A DNA stretch of 64,000 nt from NCBI RefSeq assembly GCF_004770765.1, contig NZ_RQFK01000011.1, forward strand, positions 496,001 to 560,000, in the 5' to 3' direction. Below are positions 28,882 to 37,306 of this stretch, one piece after another. The notes under the pieces were generated by a model that searched no databases, was not told the origin of the DNA, and saw only the letters and a list, made by a program, of their open reading frames with translations. The DNA is from Leptospira noumeaensis. Its GTDB lineage: Bacteria > Spirochaetota > Leptospiria > Leptospirales > Leptospiraceae. Positions within the stretch are counted from its first letter, which is position 1. Every line of letters starts with the position of its first letter. The position numbers were made by a program, and so were the translations under genes.

Positions 28882-29249
28882 TCCAGTGCTCCCTTCTTCC
28901 ATATATAGTATAGACCCACAACAAGTATGAGTAAAAAGAAAAACATCTCTAGTAAAAAGAAAGTCCCAAGACCTGCTTCTTTAAAACCAATTAAGTTTAC
29001 CGCCCAAGGGTATAAAAAGACAGCTTCAATATCGAAGAGGATGAAAAGAACTGCAACAAGGTAGAACTTAATGTTGAAGAGTCCTCTAGCATCACCATAA
29101 TACGTAACCCCACATTCAAATGTATCTTGGGGTTTCGATTTTTTCTTCGGATTGATGAGGAAGGCAAGGGTCAAGATCAGAGCGGAGAAACCGACTCCGA
29201 GTAAAAGTTGTAGGAGGATTGGCGCAAAACTATCTGGTGCAGAACCCAT
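28872..29249 (-). CDS. nuoA: NADH-quinone oxidoreductase subunit A
   Basis: The 125-residue subunit has three transmembrane helices and the conserved acidic stretch [15 protein letters not shown] and [14 protein letters not shown]. It is the first gene of the operon and overlaps nuoB by 10 bp. Upstream on the minus strand a TTGACA hexamer lies at 29285-29280, a possible -35 element, and an AAGGA lies between it and the start. Confidence 0.95.
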   Translation of the reverse strand: MGSAPDSFAPILLQLLLGVGFSALILTLAFLINPKKKSKPQDTFECGVTYYGDARGLFNIKFYLVAVLFILFDIEAVFLYPWAVNLIGFKEAGLGTFFLLEMFFFLLILVVGLYYIWKKGALEWD

Positions 29250-29426
29250 TCATTGAATGATCTCATCCTTATTTTGAATTGTCAAGGCGAGATTCTTTTC
29301 GGGTCATTTTTCTCATTCAATGGGGAACAAAACTTGTCATTTGAGAATGGCTCTCAAAAATCACAGAATTTCGATTTCCAGCGAGTGTAAAAAGAAAGGC
29401 ACTGGGAAAGGAACTTGGTTGGAAAG

Positions 29427-29457
29427 GGAAAGTCACTATAAGAGGAAAGTCAGTGAA
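29427..29457. repeat. GGAAAGTCA short direct repeats
   Basis: GGAAAGTCA occurs at 29427-29435 and again at 29444-29452, and a third time at 29591-29599. The second and third copies share 14 identical bases (GGAAAGTCAGTGAA). They are too short and few to be a known element, but similar words recur in the gap at 48.5-49.0 kb. Confidence 0.5.
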
Positions 29458-29587
29458 AATGGAAACCGCATGCAGAACGAAAGCTGATAACCCAGTAGAG
29501 TTGCTGCCCAATAGAAAGGAGCGGTGACTGAAATGAAAGAACGACTCCCTACAAGAGGAAATGGTAAGGAATCCCAAAACATCTTAA

Positions 29588-29624
29588 AAAGGAAAGTCAG
29601 TGAAGAAATCACTTACCTTCCTTT
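29588..29624. repeat. Imperfect hairpin with 16-nt arms
   Basis: AAAGGAAAGTCAGTGA (29588-29603) pairs with TCACTTACCTTCCTTT (29609-29624) at 14 of 16 positions around a 5-base loop AGAAA. A TTT is part of the stem, but no longer T-run follows. It could be an RNA hairpin, a terminator remnant or a unit of a dispersed repeat family. Confidence 0.6.
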
Positions 29625-29786
29625 TGTCACAAGTGCGATGATTCCATTCCCCTAAGAGAAAACCAGACTTGCCGACTTGTCATTATTAATTACCAATCTC
29701 AGAGAGGCGAAAGAAAGATGTTTTTTACAGAAGGGTGAGCTGAATAGAAACTCCCACAACCTAAATGGCCTAGAATCTTTTACATT

Positions 29787-29825
29787 CAGATAAACGCATG
29801 TGCGTTATAGTGAAGTATTTATCTG
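29787..29825. promoter_or_regulatory. Nested inverted repeats upstream of the PP2C gene
   Basis: CAGATAAA (29787-29794) and TTTATCTG (29818-29825) are perfect 8-bp arms. Inside, AACGCA (29793-29798) and TGCGTT (29801-29806) form a second dyad with a 2-bp centre, next to a -10-like TATAGT. The pair sits 66-104 bp before the start of the phosphatase gene, a good position for a transcription factor site. The binding protein is unknown. Confidence 0.4.
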
Positions 29826-29890
29826 CAATAACGAATTACTCCTTGTTTAGTGAGAAATCCTACTTTTTCCTAAAATAAAAGGAGTCCGGA

Positions 29891-32275
29891 ATGTTTACAG
29901 AAACAAAACCCAGTTACAACCCTTACGAAATTTCCAGAGAGTCCCATGAGATTTTGGAATCATTTTCTTCTGTGATTTTATCTCCGCCATCAGGTGATTT
30001 TTTTCAGACAAGAGTTTTGAGACTCTCACAAATATTTCACCTATCAGCCGTTTGGATCGCTGAATGGAAAAAAGAATCCTCACAATTTCAAACTTTATCC
30101 TTGGTTCATTTAGGAGAACTTTCAGCAACCAAAACCTACAATGGTAACATTGCTCCATGTTCAGAAGTGATCGAAACAAAATCCTATTACCATACTTTGA
30201 ATTTAGAAGATAGGTATCCCGGTTTTGAATCGGTATTATCAATCAAAGGAAGTAATTACCTTGGTTATCCTCTTAAATCAAGATCGGGCGAAATCATCGG
30301 AGTCATCGCTGTTCTCAACAGGAAACATATCACACACCTAAATAGATTGATTCGAATTTTAGAACTACTTTCTGTGAGAACAGCCCAGGAACTGGAAAGA
30401 CGTAAATCAGATACTTATATTTCTCATGCCATCGAATCAGTGTATGCACTCAGCCATTCTTTAAAAGAAATTCACAGACTCACCACTTCACATTTTGAAT
30501 CCATTGAAGATTTATTTTCAGGATATCTTAAAACTGGATTACAACTATTCCATTTTCCGGTTGGGATCATCAGCAAAGTGAGCCAAGATAGATATAAAAT
30601 TTTACAAATTGAAGGAGAATCAGGCGACCTTAAACAAGGTGAGACCTTTCGGATTGTAGATAGTTTTTTTGCAAAGGCAAACGAATCAAAAAAAACTATC
30701 TTCTCTGAAGATATATTATCTTCAGAGGATAACCTTCAAAAAACTTCTTTTTTTAAAGAGTTTGGATTTCTGAAGTACATAGAATCGCCGATAGTCATTG
30801 ACGGAAAAATGGAAGGATCCATTGGTTTTTTCTCCACAGAGATAGGCGGAACTCCGATCGAAAACCATTTCATTGAAGTCATTGAGATGATGAGTCGAAG
30901 TATCGCTTATGAAATTGAAAAAAGAAAAGCCGCCGAAGAAATCAAAAAAATCAAACTCCACCAAGATGGAGATTATTATTTAACTTCCTTACTTGTGAAA
31001 CCTTTGGGAGGAACTGAAATCGAAAGTTCCAATGTAAAAATAGAATTTTTAACAAAACAAAAGAAGGAATTTTCCTTCCAAGGAAAACAAGGAGAAATTG
31101 GAGGTGATTTATCTGTTGCACACACTGTCTACTTACGTGGAAAAAAACATATTGTTTTCATCAATGCAGATGCAATGGGAAAATCTTTACAAGGTGCTGC
31201 CGGTGCTTTGGTTCTCGGAGCGGTATTTCGATCTATCATAGAAAGAACCAAAAATAGAGAGGAATACCAAAATCGTTATCCAGAACAGTGGTTACGTGAA
31301 GTGTTTGATGAACTAAACAAAACCTTTGAGAGTTTTGACTACACTATGCTTGTATCACTCATTCTTGGATTAGTCGAAGACGAGTCAGGTCTATTATATT
31401 TTGTAAATGCAGAACATCCCCATTTAATTTTATACAGAGATGGAGTTCCAAGTTTTATCAAAACAAAATACAGTTATCTAAAAATTGGTGCTACCCTTCC
31501 TCAAGACCGGTTTGCTATCAACATTTTCCAATTACAAATCGGAGATGTACTTTTTGGTGGATCCGATGGAAAAGATGATATTTTGGTTCATGGTGCTTGT
31601 AGCGGTGAACATTTTCTAAATACAGATGAAAAACTTTTTTTGGAACATGTCAGAAGAAGAGAAGGTGATCTTTCTGGAATCGTTCGATCCATCCAACAAA
31701 CGGGAGAACTTACCGATGACTTGTCTCTATTCCGATTAGAATTTAGTCCGGATCGACAAGGAGAAACTATCTTGATCAAAGATGGATTCGAGCAAGTATT
31801 GAGGTTCAAACAAGAAATTCGAAAGGGAAATTTCGTCGCAGCCCGAACCCTTTTAGAAAATGCTTACGAACTCAACCGACACAATCTAGAAGTATTACAA
31901 AATTTGATGAAATTTAGAATCGCAAATAATGAATACGAACAAGCCATTAAGTATGGCGAGGAATATTTATCCTTAAAGGCAGACAGCAACCACATACTAC
32001 TCTCATTGTCATTTGCTTATCAAAAGTTAGGAAAGATCAATAAGGCAATTGAATATTCGGAAAGACTCATCCTTAGAGAACCACAACATTTAAAAAACAC
32101 AACCCACCTAGCAGTTCTATATGGAAAAAAAGGAGATTTTGAAAAAGCGAAGGAGTTTTTACAATTCGCGATAGAATCAACAAATGACAAGGATCAATTG
32201 GAAAAACTAGAGAAGTATTGGACACGAATCGAACATGTTCATGCCAAACAAAAAAGGAAAGTATTCCAGGAATGA
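29891..32275 (+). CDS. GAF-containing PP2C/SpoIIE-type phosphatase with C-terminal TPRs
   Basis: The 794-residue protein has two GAF-like regions (about residues 40-175 and 195-345), a SpoIIE-type PP2C phosphatase domain (about 390-620) and three TPR-like repeats (about 640-780). Phosphatase motifs are GGDL with Asp406, NADAMGKSLQGAAGA, GGSDGKDD and LTDDLSLFRL, giving the acidic Mn/Mg ligands. Such proteins dephosphorylate STAS anti-anti-sigma factors in response to a signal bound by GAF. No membrane segment is seen. AAAAGGAG lies 6 bases before the ATG. The gene stands alone between a long non-coding region and a convergent rarA. Confidence 0.87.
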   Translation: MFTETKPSYNPYEISRESHEILESFSSVILSPPSGDFFQTRVLRLSQIFHLSAVWIAEWKKESSQFQTLSLVHLGELSATKTYNGNIAPCSEVIETKSYYHTLNLEDRYPGFESVLSIKGSNYLGYPLKSRSGEIIGVIAVLNRKHITHLNRLIRILELLSVRTAQELERRKSDTYISHAIESVYALSHSLKEIHRLTTSHFESIEDLFSGYLKTGLQLFHFPVGIISKVSQDRYKILQIEGESGDLKQGETFRIVDSFFAKANESKKTIFSEDILSSEDNLQKTSFFKEFGFLKYIESPIVIDGKMEGSIGFFSTEIGGTPIENHFIEVIEMMSRSIAYEIEKRKAAEEIKKIKLHQDGDYYLTSLLVKPLGGTEIESSNVKIEFLTKQKKEFSFQGKQGEIGGDLSVAHTVYLRGKKHIVFINADAMGKSLQGAAGALVLGAVFRSIIERTKNREEYQNRYPEQWLREVFDELNKTFESFDYTMLVSLILGLVEDESGLLYFVNAEHPHLILYRDGVPSFIKTKYSYLKIGATLPQDRFAINIFQLQIGDVLFGGSDGKDDILVHGACSGEHFLNTDEKLFLEHVRRREGDLSGIVRSIQQTGELTDDLSLFRLEFSPDRQGETILIKDGFEQVLRFKQEIRKGNFVAARTLLENAYELNRHNLEVLQNLMKFRIANNEYEQAIKYGEEYLSLKADSNHILLSLSFAYQKLGKINKAIEYSERLILREPQHLKNTTHLAVLYGKKGDFEKAKEFLQFAIESTNDKDQLEKLEKYWTRIEHVHAKQKRKVFQE

Positions 32276-32379
32276 ATTAAAAAGAAAAAAGTCGAGAATG
32301 CAGATTACCTGAAACATAGTAAGGTCGATAGATAATTGTTTTCAAATTTGAATGATACCTGTTTCTAGAATGATCGAAC

Positions 32380-33639
32380 TTACTTCCCAGGTTCCCAAAG
32401 TTTTTTGAGTTGGTCTTTTAAATTTTTTTCCATCCCTTGGTTTGTTGGTTCATAGAACTTCGGTGGATTCGGATAAAAGGATTCAGGAAAATATTTTTCT
32501 CTTACAAAATGATCTGGAAAATCATGAGGGTATTGGTAATCCTTCCCTGCCCCTTCCTTCTTATGTGTGGCTGTGGGAGCATTGCGAAGATGATTTGGAA
32601 TTTGGAACTCACGTTTTCTTTCCCGAACCAGTTGCAATGCTCTGTCAATTGCCAAATAACTAGCATTAGACTTTGGAGCTGATGCTAAAAAAGTGGTACA
32701 CTGACCCAAAGGAATCCTTCCTTCTGGCATTCCCACTCGTTCAACGGCATGCCAAGTTGAGATCGCAAGTGGAAGGGCATGGACACTAGCATTCCCGACA
32801 TCCTCACTAGCAAAAATCACAAGCCTTCTTGCAATAAAAAGTGGGTCTTCTCCGCCTTCGATCATAAGCGCTAAATAAAAAAGGGCGGCATCTGGATCAC
32901 TCCCACGAAGGGATTTGATAAAAGCAGAGATGATATCATAGTGACTTTCGCTATTTTTATCATAAAAAATTACATTTTCACCCAAAATCTCAGCTAACTT
33001 GGATTCGTTGATACTTCCCGTATCTTCTGTAAAACTTAATATTCGTTCGAGATAGCCGAGGAGTTTTCTCGCATCACCCGAACTCCTACGAAAGAGTTCC
33101 TTTTTTAAATCCTCTGGAAATTTACCCTTATGATCTAATTTTGTAAGGCATGTTTCAAAAATAGAATTTTCTTCTTCTTCTGAAAGAGTGGTGAGTCGAT
33201 AAACGAGCATCCGAGAAAGTAGAGCCTTATTCACACGAAAACTTGGGTTTTCAGTGGTAGCGGCAATCAAAATGATTTCTCCTTCCTCTACGGCCGAAAG
33301 GAGTGCATCTTGTTGAGAGGAAGAAAAACGATGGATTTCGTCTAAAAATAAAACAATAGTTCCCTGTCTTTTGGCTTCATCTAAAACTTCCCTTACCTCC
33401 TTCAAACCACTAGTCACACAACTGAGATAACGGTTTTGCAGATTCCAACCTTGGCTAAGAAGATGAGCTAAAGTGGTTTTTCCCGAACCAGGTGGCCCAT
33501 ATAACAGAATGGAGGTGGGTTTAGAAATGGCTCTTAAAGACTGAACCACTTGAGTTTGCCCTACAAACTCAGACCAAGTCTTAGGCCTGACCGCATGGGC
33601 AAGAGGGATCTGTTTGTTCTGCGAAAAAAGAGAATCCAA
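32380..33639 (-). CDS. rarA: Replication-associated recombination protein A (AAA+ ATPase)
   Basis: The 419-residue protein is a clamp-loader-like AAA+ ATPase acting at stalled replication forks. Walker A is LLYGPPGSGKTTLAH (near residue 50), Walker B LFLDEIHRF (Asp99-Glu100), sensor 1 AATTENPSF, and the C-terminal tetramerisation region has the family segments SLRGSDPDAALFYLA and RRLVIFASEDVGNA. The start is a TTG (no nearer ATG), 1 bp after the stop of the small Cys-rich gene. Confidence 0.95.
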   Translation of the reverse strand: MDSLFSQNKQIPLAHAVRPKTWSEFVGQTQVVQSLRAISKPTSILLYGPPGSGKTTLAHLLSQGWNLQNRYLSCVTSGLKEVREVLDEAKRQGTIVLFLDEIHRFSSSQQDALLSAVEEGEIILIAATTENPSFRVNKALLSRMLVYRLTTLSEEEENSIFETCLTKLDHKGKFPEDLKKELFRRSSGDARKLLGYLERILSFTEDTGSINESKLAEILGENVIFYDKNSESHYDIISAFIKSLRGSDPDAALFYLALMIEGGEDPLFIARRLVIFASEDVGNASVHALPLAISTWHAVERVGMPEGRIPLGQCTTFLASAPKSNASYLAIDRALQLVRERKREFQIPNHLRNAPTATHKKEGAGKDYQYPHDFPDHFVREKYFPESFYPNPPKFYEPTNQGMEKNLKDQLKKLWEPGK

Positions 33640-33640
33640 T

Positions 33641-33862
33641 TTATGATTTTTCCAATTCTTTTTTTACAGCCATATAACAGTTGTATATGGTTTCATTACA
33701 AACATCACATCCGGAGTTACAACAAATGAGAGATCTTTCGGAGACCTTTCCATCCACCAAATTTTTCACAAAAGCAGCAGTCCGGTCTGGCAAAAAGAAA
33801 AATCTAACTTTTTCTAGAATGACTTCATCTACAGATTTTGGAAACAACCGGTCTTCCGACAT
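33641..33862 (-). CDS. Small Cys-rich hypothetical protein
   Basis: The 73-residue protein begins MSEDRLFPKSVDEV and has five Cys clustered in LICCNSGCDVCNETIYNC, which could bind a metal or Fe-S cluster or form disulfides. No signal peptide is seen. I know no family. It abuts both the DedA-like gene (start codon directly follows that stop) and rarA (1 bp), so it is a true operon member. Tight packing is the main reason to trust it. Confidence 0.7.
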   Translation of the reverse strand: MSEDRLFPKSVDEVILEKVRFFFLPDRTAAFVKNLVDGKVSERSLICCNSGCDVCNETIYNCYMAVKKELEKS

Positions 33863-34447
33863 CTATCCTCCTGTAATCCAACCAAGATACATAGCGTAAA
33901 AATATACAGTCACACGGACAAACCGAAAGAGTGAACCGAGTAAAAACAACGAATAACGCATCTTAAAGGTTCCAACAGTATAAGCCATCCAAGAATAAGG
34001 AATGGGAGTGAGGGCACTTAGAACCACTGCCCCAAATCCATATTTACGTAAGTAAGGAAGCAATTTATCTTCATAATGCAGAACCATTTGTCTTCCCAAA
34101 TGAAATCGCGGAATCACATACAATCCAATCAAATAAGCTAATGATCCACCAAGGATACTACCAAAGGACATTGATAGAATTGTTTTTAAAGGATCCATTT
34201 CTCCGGTGATGGCAAGCATGAGGAAAGCATCGGGCGGAACAAAGGCCGGAAGGCTATCCGAAAAAATCATTCCAACAAATAGTCCCCAGTATCCGAAGAT
34301 ACGGACAAAGTGTTCACTAAACCCCAAAAGTTCTTTTCGAAAGAAAAAAGCCAATCCGAATACAATTACTAAAACAATAACAATTGATAAGACCGTTTGA
34401 AAGAGGAGATTCCGAAGATTGATAGCTGTCTCTTTTTCATTTGACAT
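33863..34447 (-). CDS. DedA/VTT-domain inner-membrane protein
   Basis: I choose the ATG at 34447 (MSNEKETAINL), 195 residues; a TTG two codons upstream is less likely. Several transmembrane helices and the VTT-type core are visible: SDSLPAFVPPDAFLMLAITG, GSILGGSLAYLIG and the Pro/Gly motif ALTPIPYSWMAYTVGTFKM, which suggests re-entrant loops of a lipid scramblase or flippase-like fold (YqaA/DedA group). Members recycle undecaprenyl phosphate or lipids; which one applies here is unknown. It starts the group with the Cys-rich protein and rarA. Confidence 0.82.
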   Translation of the reverse strand: MSNEKETAINLRNLLFQTVLSIVIVLVIVFGLAFFFRKELLGFSEHFVRIFGYWGLFVGMIFSDSLPAFVPPDAFLMLAITGEMDPLKTILSMSFGSILGGSLAYLIGLYVIPRFHLGRQMVLHYEDKLLPYLRKYGFGAVVLSALTPIPYSWMAYTVGTFKMRYSLFLLGSLFRFVRVTVYFYAMYLGWITGG

Positions 34448-34497
34448 GGACAATGATGTTAACCTTATATTCTACTTTATTAAGTGATAACCTTAAG

Positions 34498-35064
34498 TTA
34501 TGCATTTGTTTCTTTTTTGATCAAATTCCGATTTGTTTTTATCCAATCTTCTATTTTGTTAATAGATTCTTTAATTAGACTATCCAAGGTATTTCGTTCT
34601 TCCGAATTAAAATTTTGCAAAACAAAGTCAGCCACTTCCATTCCGCCTTTTTCAGGTTTACCTACTCCAAACCGCAACCGATGGAAGTCTTGCGTGCCAA
34701 GTTTTGCAACGATATCTTTTAGTCCATTATGGCCTGCGGTTCCGCCCCCAATTTTATTTTTTATCTTACCAAAGGGTAAATCCACTTCGTCTTGGACGAC
34801 AAGGATTTGTGCGGCGGGAATTTTATATAGATTGGCAAGGGTTTGAGTTGCCTTTCCGGAAAGGTTCATAAATTCCAAAGGTTTCAAAAGGTGGATTTTA
34901 TCCCCTTCCCAAGTATGAGTAGAATCTGCATATTTTTTGGAATCTTTAAAAGAAACACCAAAACTAGATGCCAATGCATCAAGAACCATAAAACCAATGT
35001 TATGGCGGGTGTTTTTGTATTTATCCCCTGGATTTCCAAGGCCTACGATTAAAAAATGAATCAT
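34498..35064 (-). CDS. pth: Peptidyl-tRNA hydrolase
   Basis: The 188-residue enzyme releases tRNA from stalled peptidyl-tRNA. The N-terminal LIVGLGNPGDKYKNTRHNIGF includes the catalytic His, followed by FMNLSGKA and the segment VVQDEVDLPFGKIKNKIGGGTAGHNGLKDI. The length is typical. Its ATG overlaps the cimA stop by 4 bp. Confidence 0.96.
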   Translation of the reverse strand: MIHFLIVGLGNPGDKYKNTRHNIGFMVLDALASSFGVSFKDSKKYADSTHTWEGDKIHLLKPLEFMNLSGKATQTLANLYKIPAAQILVVQDEVDLPFGKIKNKIGGGTAGHNGLKDIVAKLGTQDFHRLRFGVGKPEKGGMEVADFVLQNFNSEERNTLDSLIKESINKIEDWIKTNRNLIKKETNA

Positions 35065-36596
35065 ACGTTTCCGAGTAAAATATGTAACAAACGTTCGGTA
35101 GCTTTCACTGCAGCCACTTGTTGGTCAGAGTCAATACCGATGGTGCGGATGGGATTAGTTTCACCATCTTTTTTCCAAGTGATGACTGTTTCCACAAGAG
35201 CATTGGTATTCCCTCCGGGAGGAATCCTCACTTCATAATCAGAAAGGGTTGGAATTTGAATGTTTAATTCTTTTAGGATTTTGCCAAGGGCATTCATAAA
35301 AGCATCATATCCACCATCCCCTTCTCCCTTTGCCATGTAATCCTTTCCTAAATAATTCACCTTTACTTCGGCCTTAGGTTTCACACCAATTCCACTGGTC
35401 ACAGTGCAAGTTTCGATCCGAAAACTGGCTTCTAAGTTTTCACCAGTAATGTCTGAGATAATATAAGGAAGGTCTTCTTTTGTGACGGTTTTGTTTTGGT
35501 CTCCCAGTTCGATCACTCGTTCTAAAACTTTTTTTTCGATTTCCGGGGAAAGAACCATACCTAATTGTTTTAAATTTTCTGTAATACTGGCTTTACCAGC
35601 TAACTTTCCTAATGCGTAAACCCTGGCCCTTCCAAATCGTTCCGGTAAAATGGGATTCGCATATAAATTACCTTTTTTATCACCATCCGCGTGTACTCCT
35701 GCGGTTTGCGTGAATACATCTTCGCCGACAATCGGACGGTTGTCCGAAATTCGTTTCCCAGAAAAAACTTCCACAAGTCTAGATGCATTGGTAATTTCTC
35801 TTTCGACTACGGAAGTTCTGTATTTTGTTTTATCATGGAGAGCTGTGACCACTGCCTCTAAAGGTGAATTTCCCGCTCTTTCCCCAAGACCGTTCACAGC
35901 CACATGAAGGCCACGAACTCCTGCCGAGACTGCTTCCAAACAATTGGCGACAGCCAAGTCGTAATCATTGTGGCCATGAAACTCAAACCAAAGTTTTGGA
36001 AATTCTTTCACTAAATCAGTGATTGCATTTCGGACTTCCGCAGGCGACAAAACACCGAGTGTATCTGCTAAATAAAATTTGCTTACAGGGAACTTTGATA
36101 CAACACTCAAATATTCTAAAACATAATCACGGGAATGAGTGTATCCATTGGACCAATCTTCCAAATAAACATTTACAGTGATCCCTGATTTTGCGGCATA
36201 CTCCACTGTTTTTTGGATATCTGAAAAATGTTCTGCCGGAGTTTTTCGAAGTTGATTTGTTAGGTGGTTGAGTGAACCCTTAGTGAGGAGATTTAGAACT
36301 CGGACTCCTGTCCCGTTCATCCACTCCACAGTTTTATCATAATCAACAAACCCTAAAATTTCGATTCGATTTTGAAGGCCTTCTGATTTTGCCCACTCTA
36401 TAATTTTTTTAACAGCCTCAAACTCTCCCGGAGAAACGCGGGCACTGGCAATTTCCACTCGATCTGTTTTCAAATCTTTTAATAGATGTTTGGTGATGTT
36501 TAGTTTTTGTTGCCAGGAAAAAGAAACACCATTGGTTTGTTCCCCGTCTCGTAAAGTGACGTCCAGGATTTCGATTCGAGAATTAGATTCGGTCAT
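35061..36596 (-). CDS. cimA: (R)-citramalate synthase
   Basis: I choose the ATG at 36596 (MTESNSRIEIL), 511 residues, overlapping the upstream stop by 4 bp; the open frame continues upstream within the Smr gene. The enzyme condenses pyruvate and acetyl-CoA to citramalate, the first step of the threonine-independent isoleucine route known in Leptospira. LDVTLRDGEQ (Arg16, Asp17), EFHGHNDYDLAVANC and GLGERAGNSPLEA are the alpha-IPM synthase family signatures. The C-terminal regulatory domain has SEGDGGYDAF-like (GEGDGGYDAFMNALG) and IPPGGNTNALVET. It closely resembles my memory of the L. interrogans CimA, rather than LeuA. Confidence 0.93.
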   Translation of the reverse strand: MTESNSRIEILDVTLRDGEQTNGVSFSWQQKLNITKHLLKDLKTDRVEIASARVSPGEFEAVKKIIEWAKSEGLQNRIEILGFVDYDKTVEWMNGTGVRVLNLLTKGSLNHLTNQLRKTPAEHFSDIQKTVEYAAKSGITVNVYLEDWSNGYTHSRDYVLEYLSVVSKFPVSKFYLADTLGVLSPAEVRNAITDLVKEFPKLWFEFHGHNDYDLAVANCLEAVSAGVRGLHVAVNGLGERAGNSPLEAVVTALHDKTKYRTSVVEREITNASRLVEVFSGKRISDNRPIVGEDVFTQTAGVHADGDKKGNLYANPILPERFGRARVYALGKLAGKASITENLKQLGMVLSPEIEKKVLERVIELGDQNKTVTKEDLPYIISDITGENLEASFRIETCTVTSGIGVKPKAEVKVNYLGKDYMAKGEGDGGYDAFMNALGKILKELNIQIPTLSDYEVRIPPGGNTNALVETVITWKKDGETNPIRTIGIDSDQQVAAVKATERLLHILLGNV

Positions 36597-36868
36597 GATT
36601 TCAATCGGTTGATGTATTCTTTGGACGGAGCTAGGATTTCCACAATCGTTGCGCCCGGGTTTGACCGAAACATCGGATCGGTCTCCACTAATTTCAGAAA
36701 ATCGCAAGTCTCTACGTAGTCAATCGCCATTCGGCGGAGGATTCCTTCCCCGATACCGTGAAGGATTTCGACGTACGATTCCCCATCCATAAAGGCATCA
36801 TGGAGTTCTCGTTCTAGTTTGATACGAGCCTCTTCAAATCGGAGTTTGCGGATGTATATGGTACGCAC
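36593..36868 (-). CDS. Stand-alone Smr-domain protein
   Basis: The 91-residue protein matches the Smr domain found at the C-terminus of MutS2 and as separate nicking or RNA-binding proteins. The order FEEARIKLERELHDAFMDG, VEILHGIGEGILRRM and GATIVEIL corresponds to the family's helix, H-G-x-G-x-G-like loop and ending. The loop here is HGIGEG, a variant of HGKGTG. It overlaps cimA by 4 bp. Function may be in DNA or RNA processing; this is inference. Confidence 0.82.
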   Translation of the reverse strand: MRTIYIRKLRFEEARIKLERELHDAFMDGESYVEILHGIGEGILRRMAIDYVETCDFLKLVETDPMFRSNPGATIVEILAPSKEYINRLKS

Positions 36869-36889
36869 CTTAAGTCCAGAAAATGGGAC

Positions 36890-37306
36890 TTAGGTCAAAT
36901 TGCAACAGAAACGAACAGCATCGAGCAATTCTCGAGTGTTCCAAGGTTTAGAAAAAATGGCGTAGGTTTTTGCCTCTTCTTTTACGCGGTTGATGGCATC
37001 CCGGTCGGCATGGCCCGATATCATGATCGATTTGATTTGTGGGTATTTTTGGTGGACTTGGATGAGAAATTCGTCCCCTCGCATTCCGGGCATCAGCCAA
37101 TCGGATAAAATGAGAATGACTTCCACTCCTGAACTACAGAGATCATCGATCACTTCCATGGCTTCTTCGGGATTTTGCGCGGTTTCATAGGTATAACCAC
37201 CACCAATCTCGCGTTTTAGTTCTTGTACGAGGGATAATAGCAGAATGGGTTCATCATCAACGCAAAGAATTGCGTTTTTCTCATGTTGCAGCTGCGTAAA
37301 ATTCAA
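36890..37306 (-). CDS. Single-domain response regulator
   Basis: This 138-residue protein is a CheY-like receiver with no output domain. The acidic pocket CVDDEP (Asp17/Asp18), phospho-acceptor Asp69 in [12 protein letters not shown] and Lys in FSKPW are intact. It overlaps the histidine kinase stop by 4 bp, so it is the cognate partner of that kinase. With no output domain, it probably works by protein-protein interaction or as a phosphorelay node. Confidence 0.92.
   Translation of the reverse strand: MNFTQLQHEKNAILCVDDEPILLLSLVQELKREIGGGYTYETAQNPEEAMEVIDDLCSSGVEVILILSDWLMPGMRGDEFLIQVHQKYPQIKSIMISGHADRDAINRVKEEAKTYAIFSKPWNTRELLDAVRFCCNLT

Larger units (their letters stand above)
29250..29890. 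other. Long non-coding region between nuoA and the PP2C gene
   Basis: This 640-bp divergent gap holds no convincing gene; an 86-codon reverse frame at 29317-29577 is Ser/Phe-rich, has no ribosome binding site and is probably chance. It carries the nuoA promoter end, three copies of GGAAAGTCA, a strong imperfect hairpin and a nested inverted repeat before the PP2C gene. The repeat types resemble those in the 48.5-49.0 kb gap. Confidence 0.6.

Noticed and set aside
29317..29577. 86-codon reverse-strand frame in the 29.3-29.6 kb gap
   Set aside because: No ribosome binding site, Ser/Phe/His-rich composition unlike its neighbours, and it lies over short repeats; best explained as chance.
36597..36707. 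Upstream extension of cimA
   Set aside because: It lies inside the Smr gene; the ATG at 36596 gives the overlap and N-terminus expected for the family.
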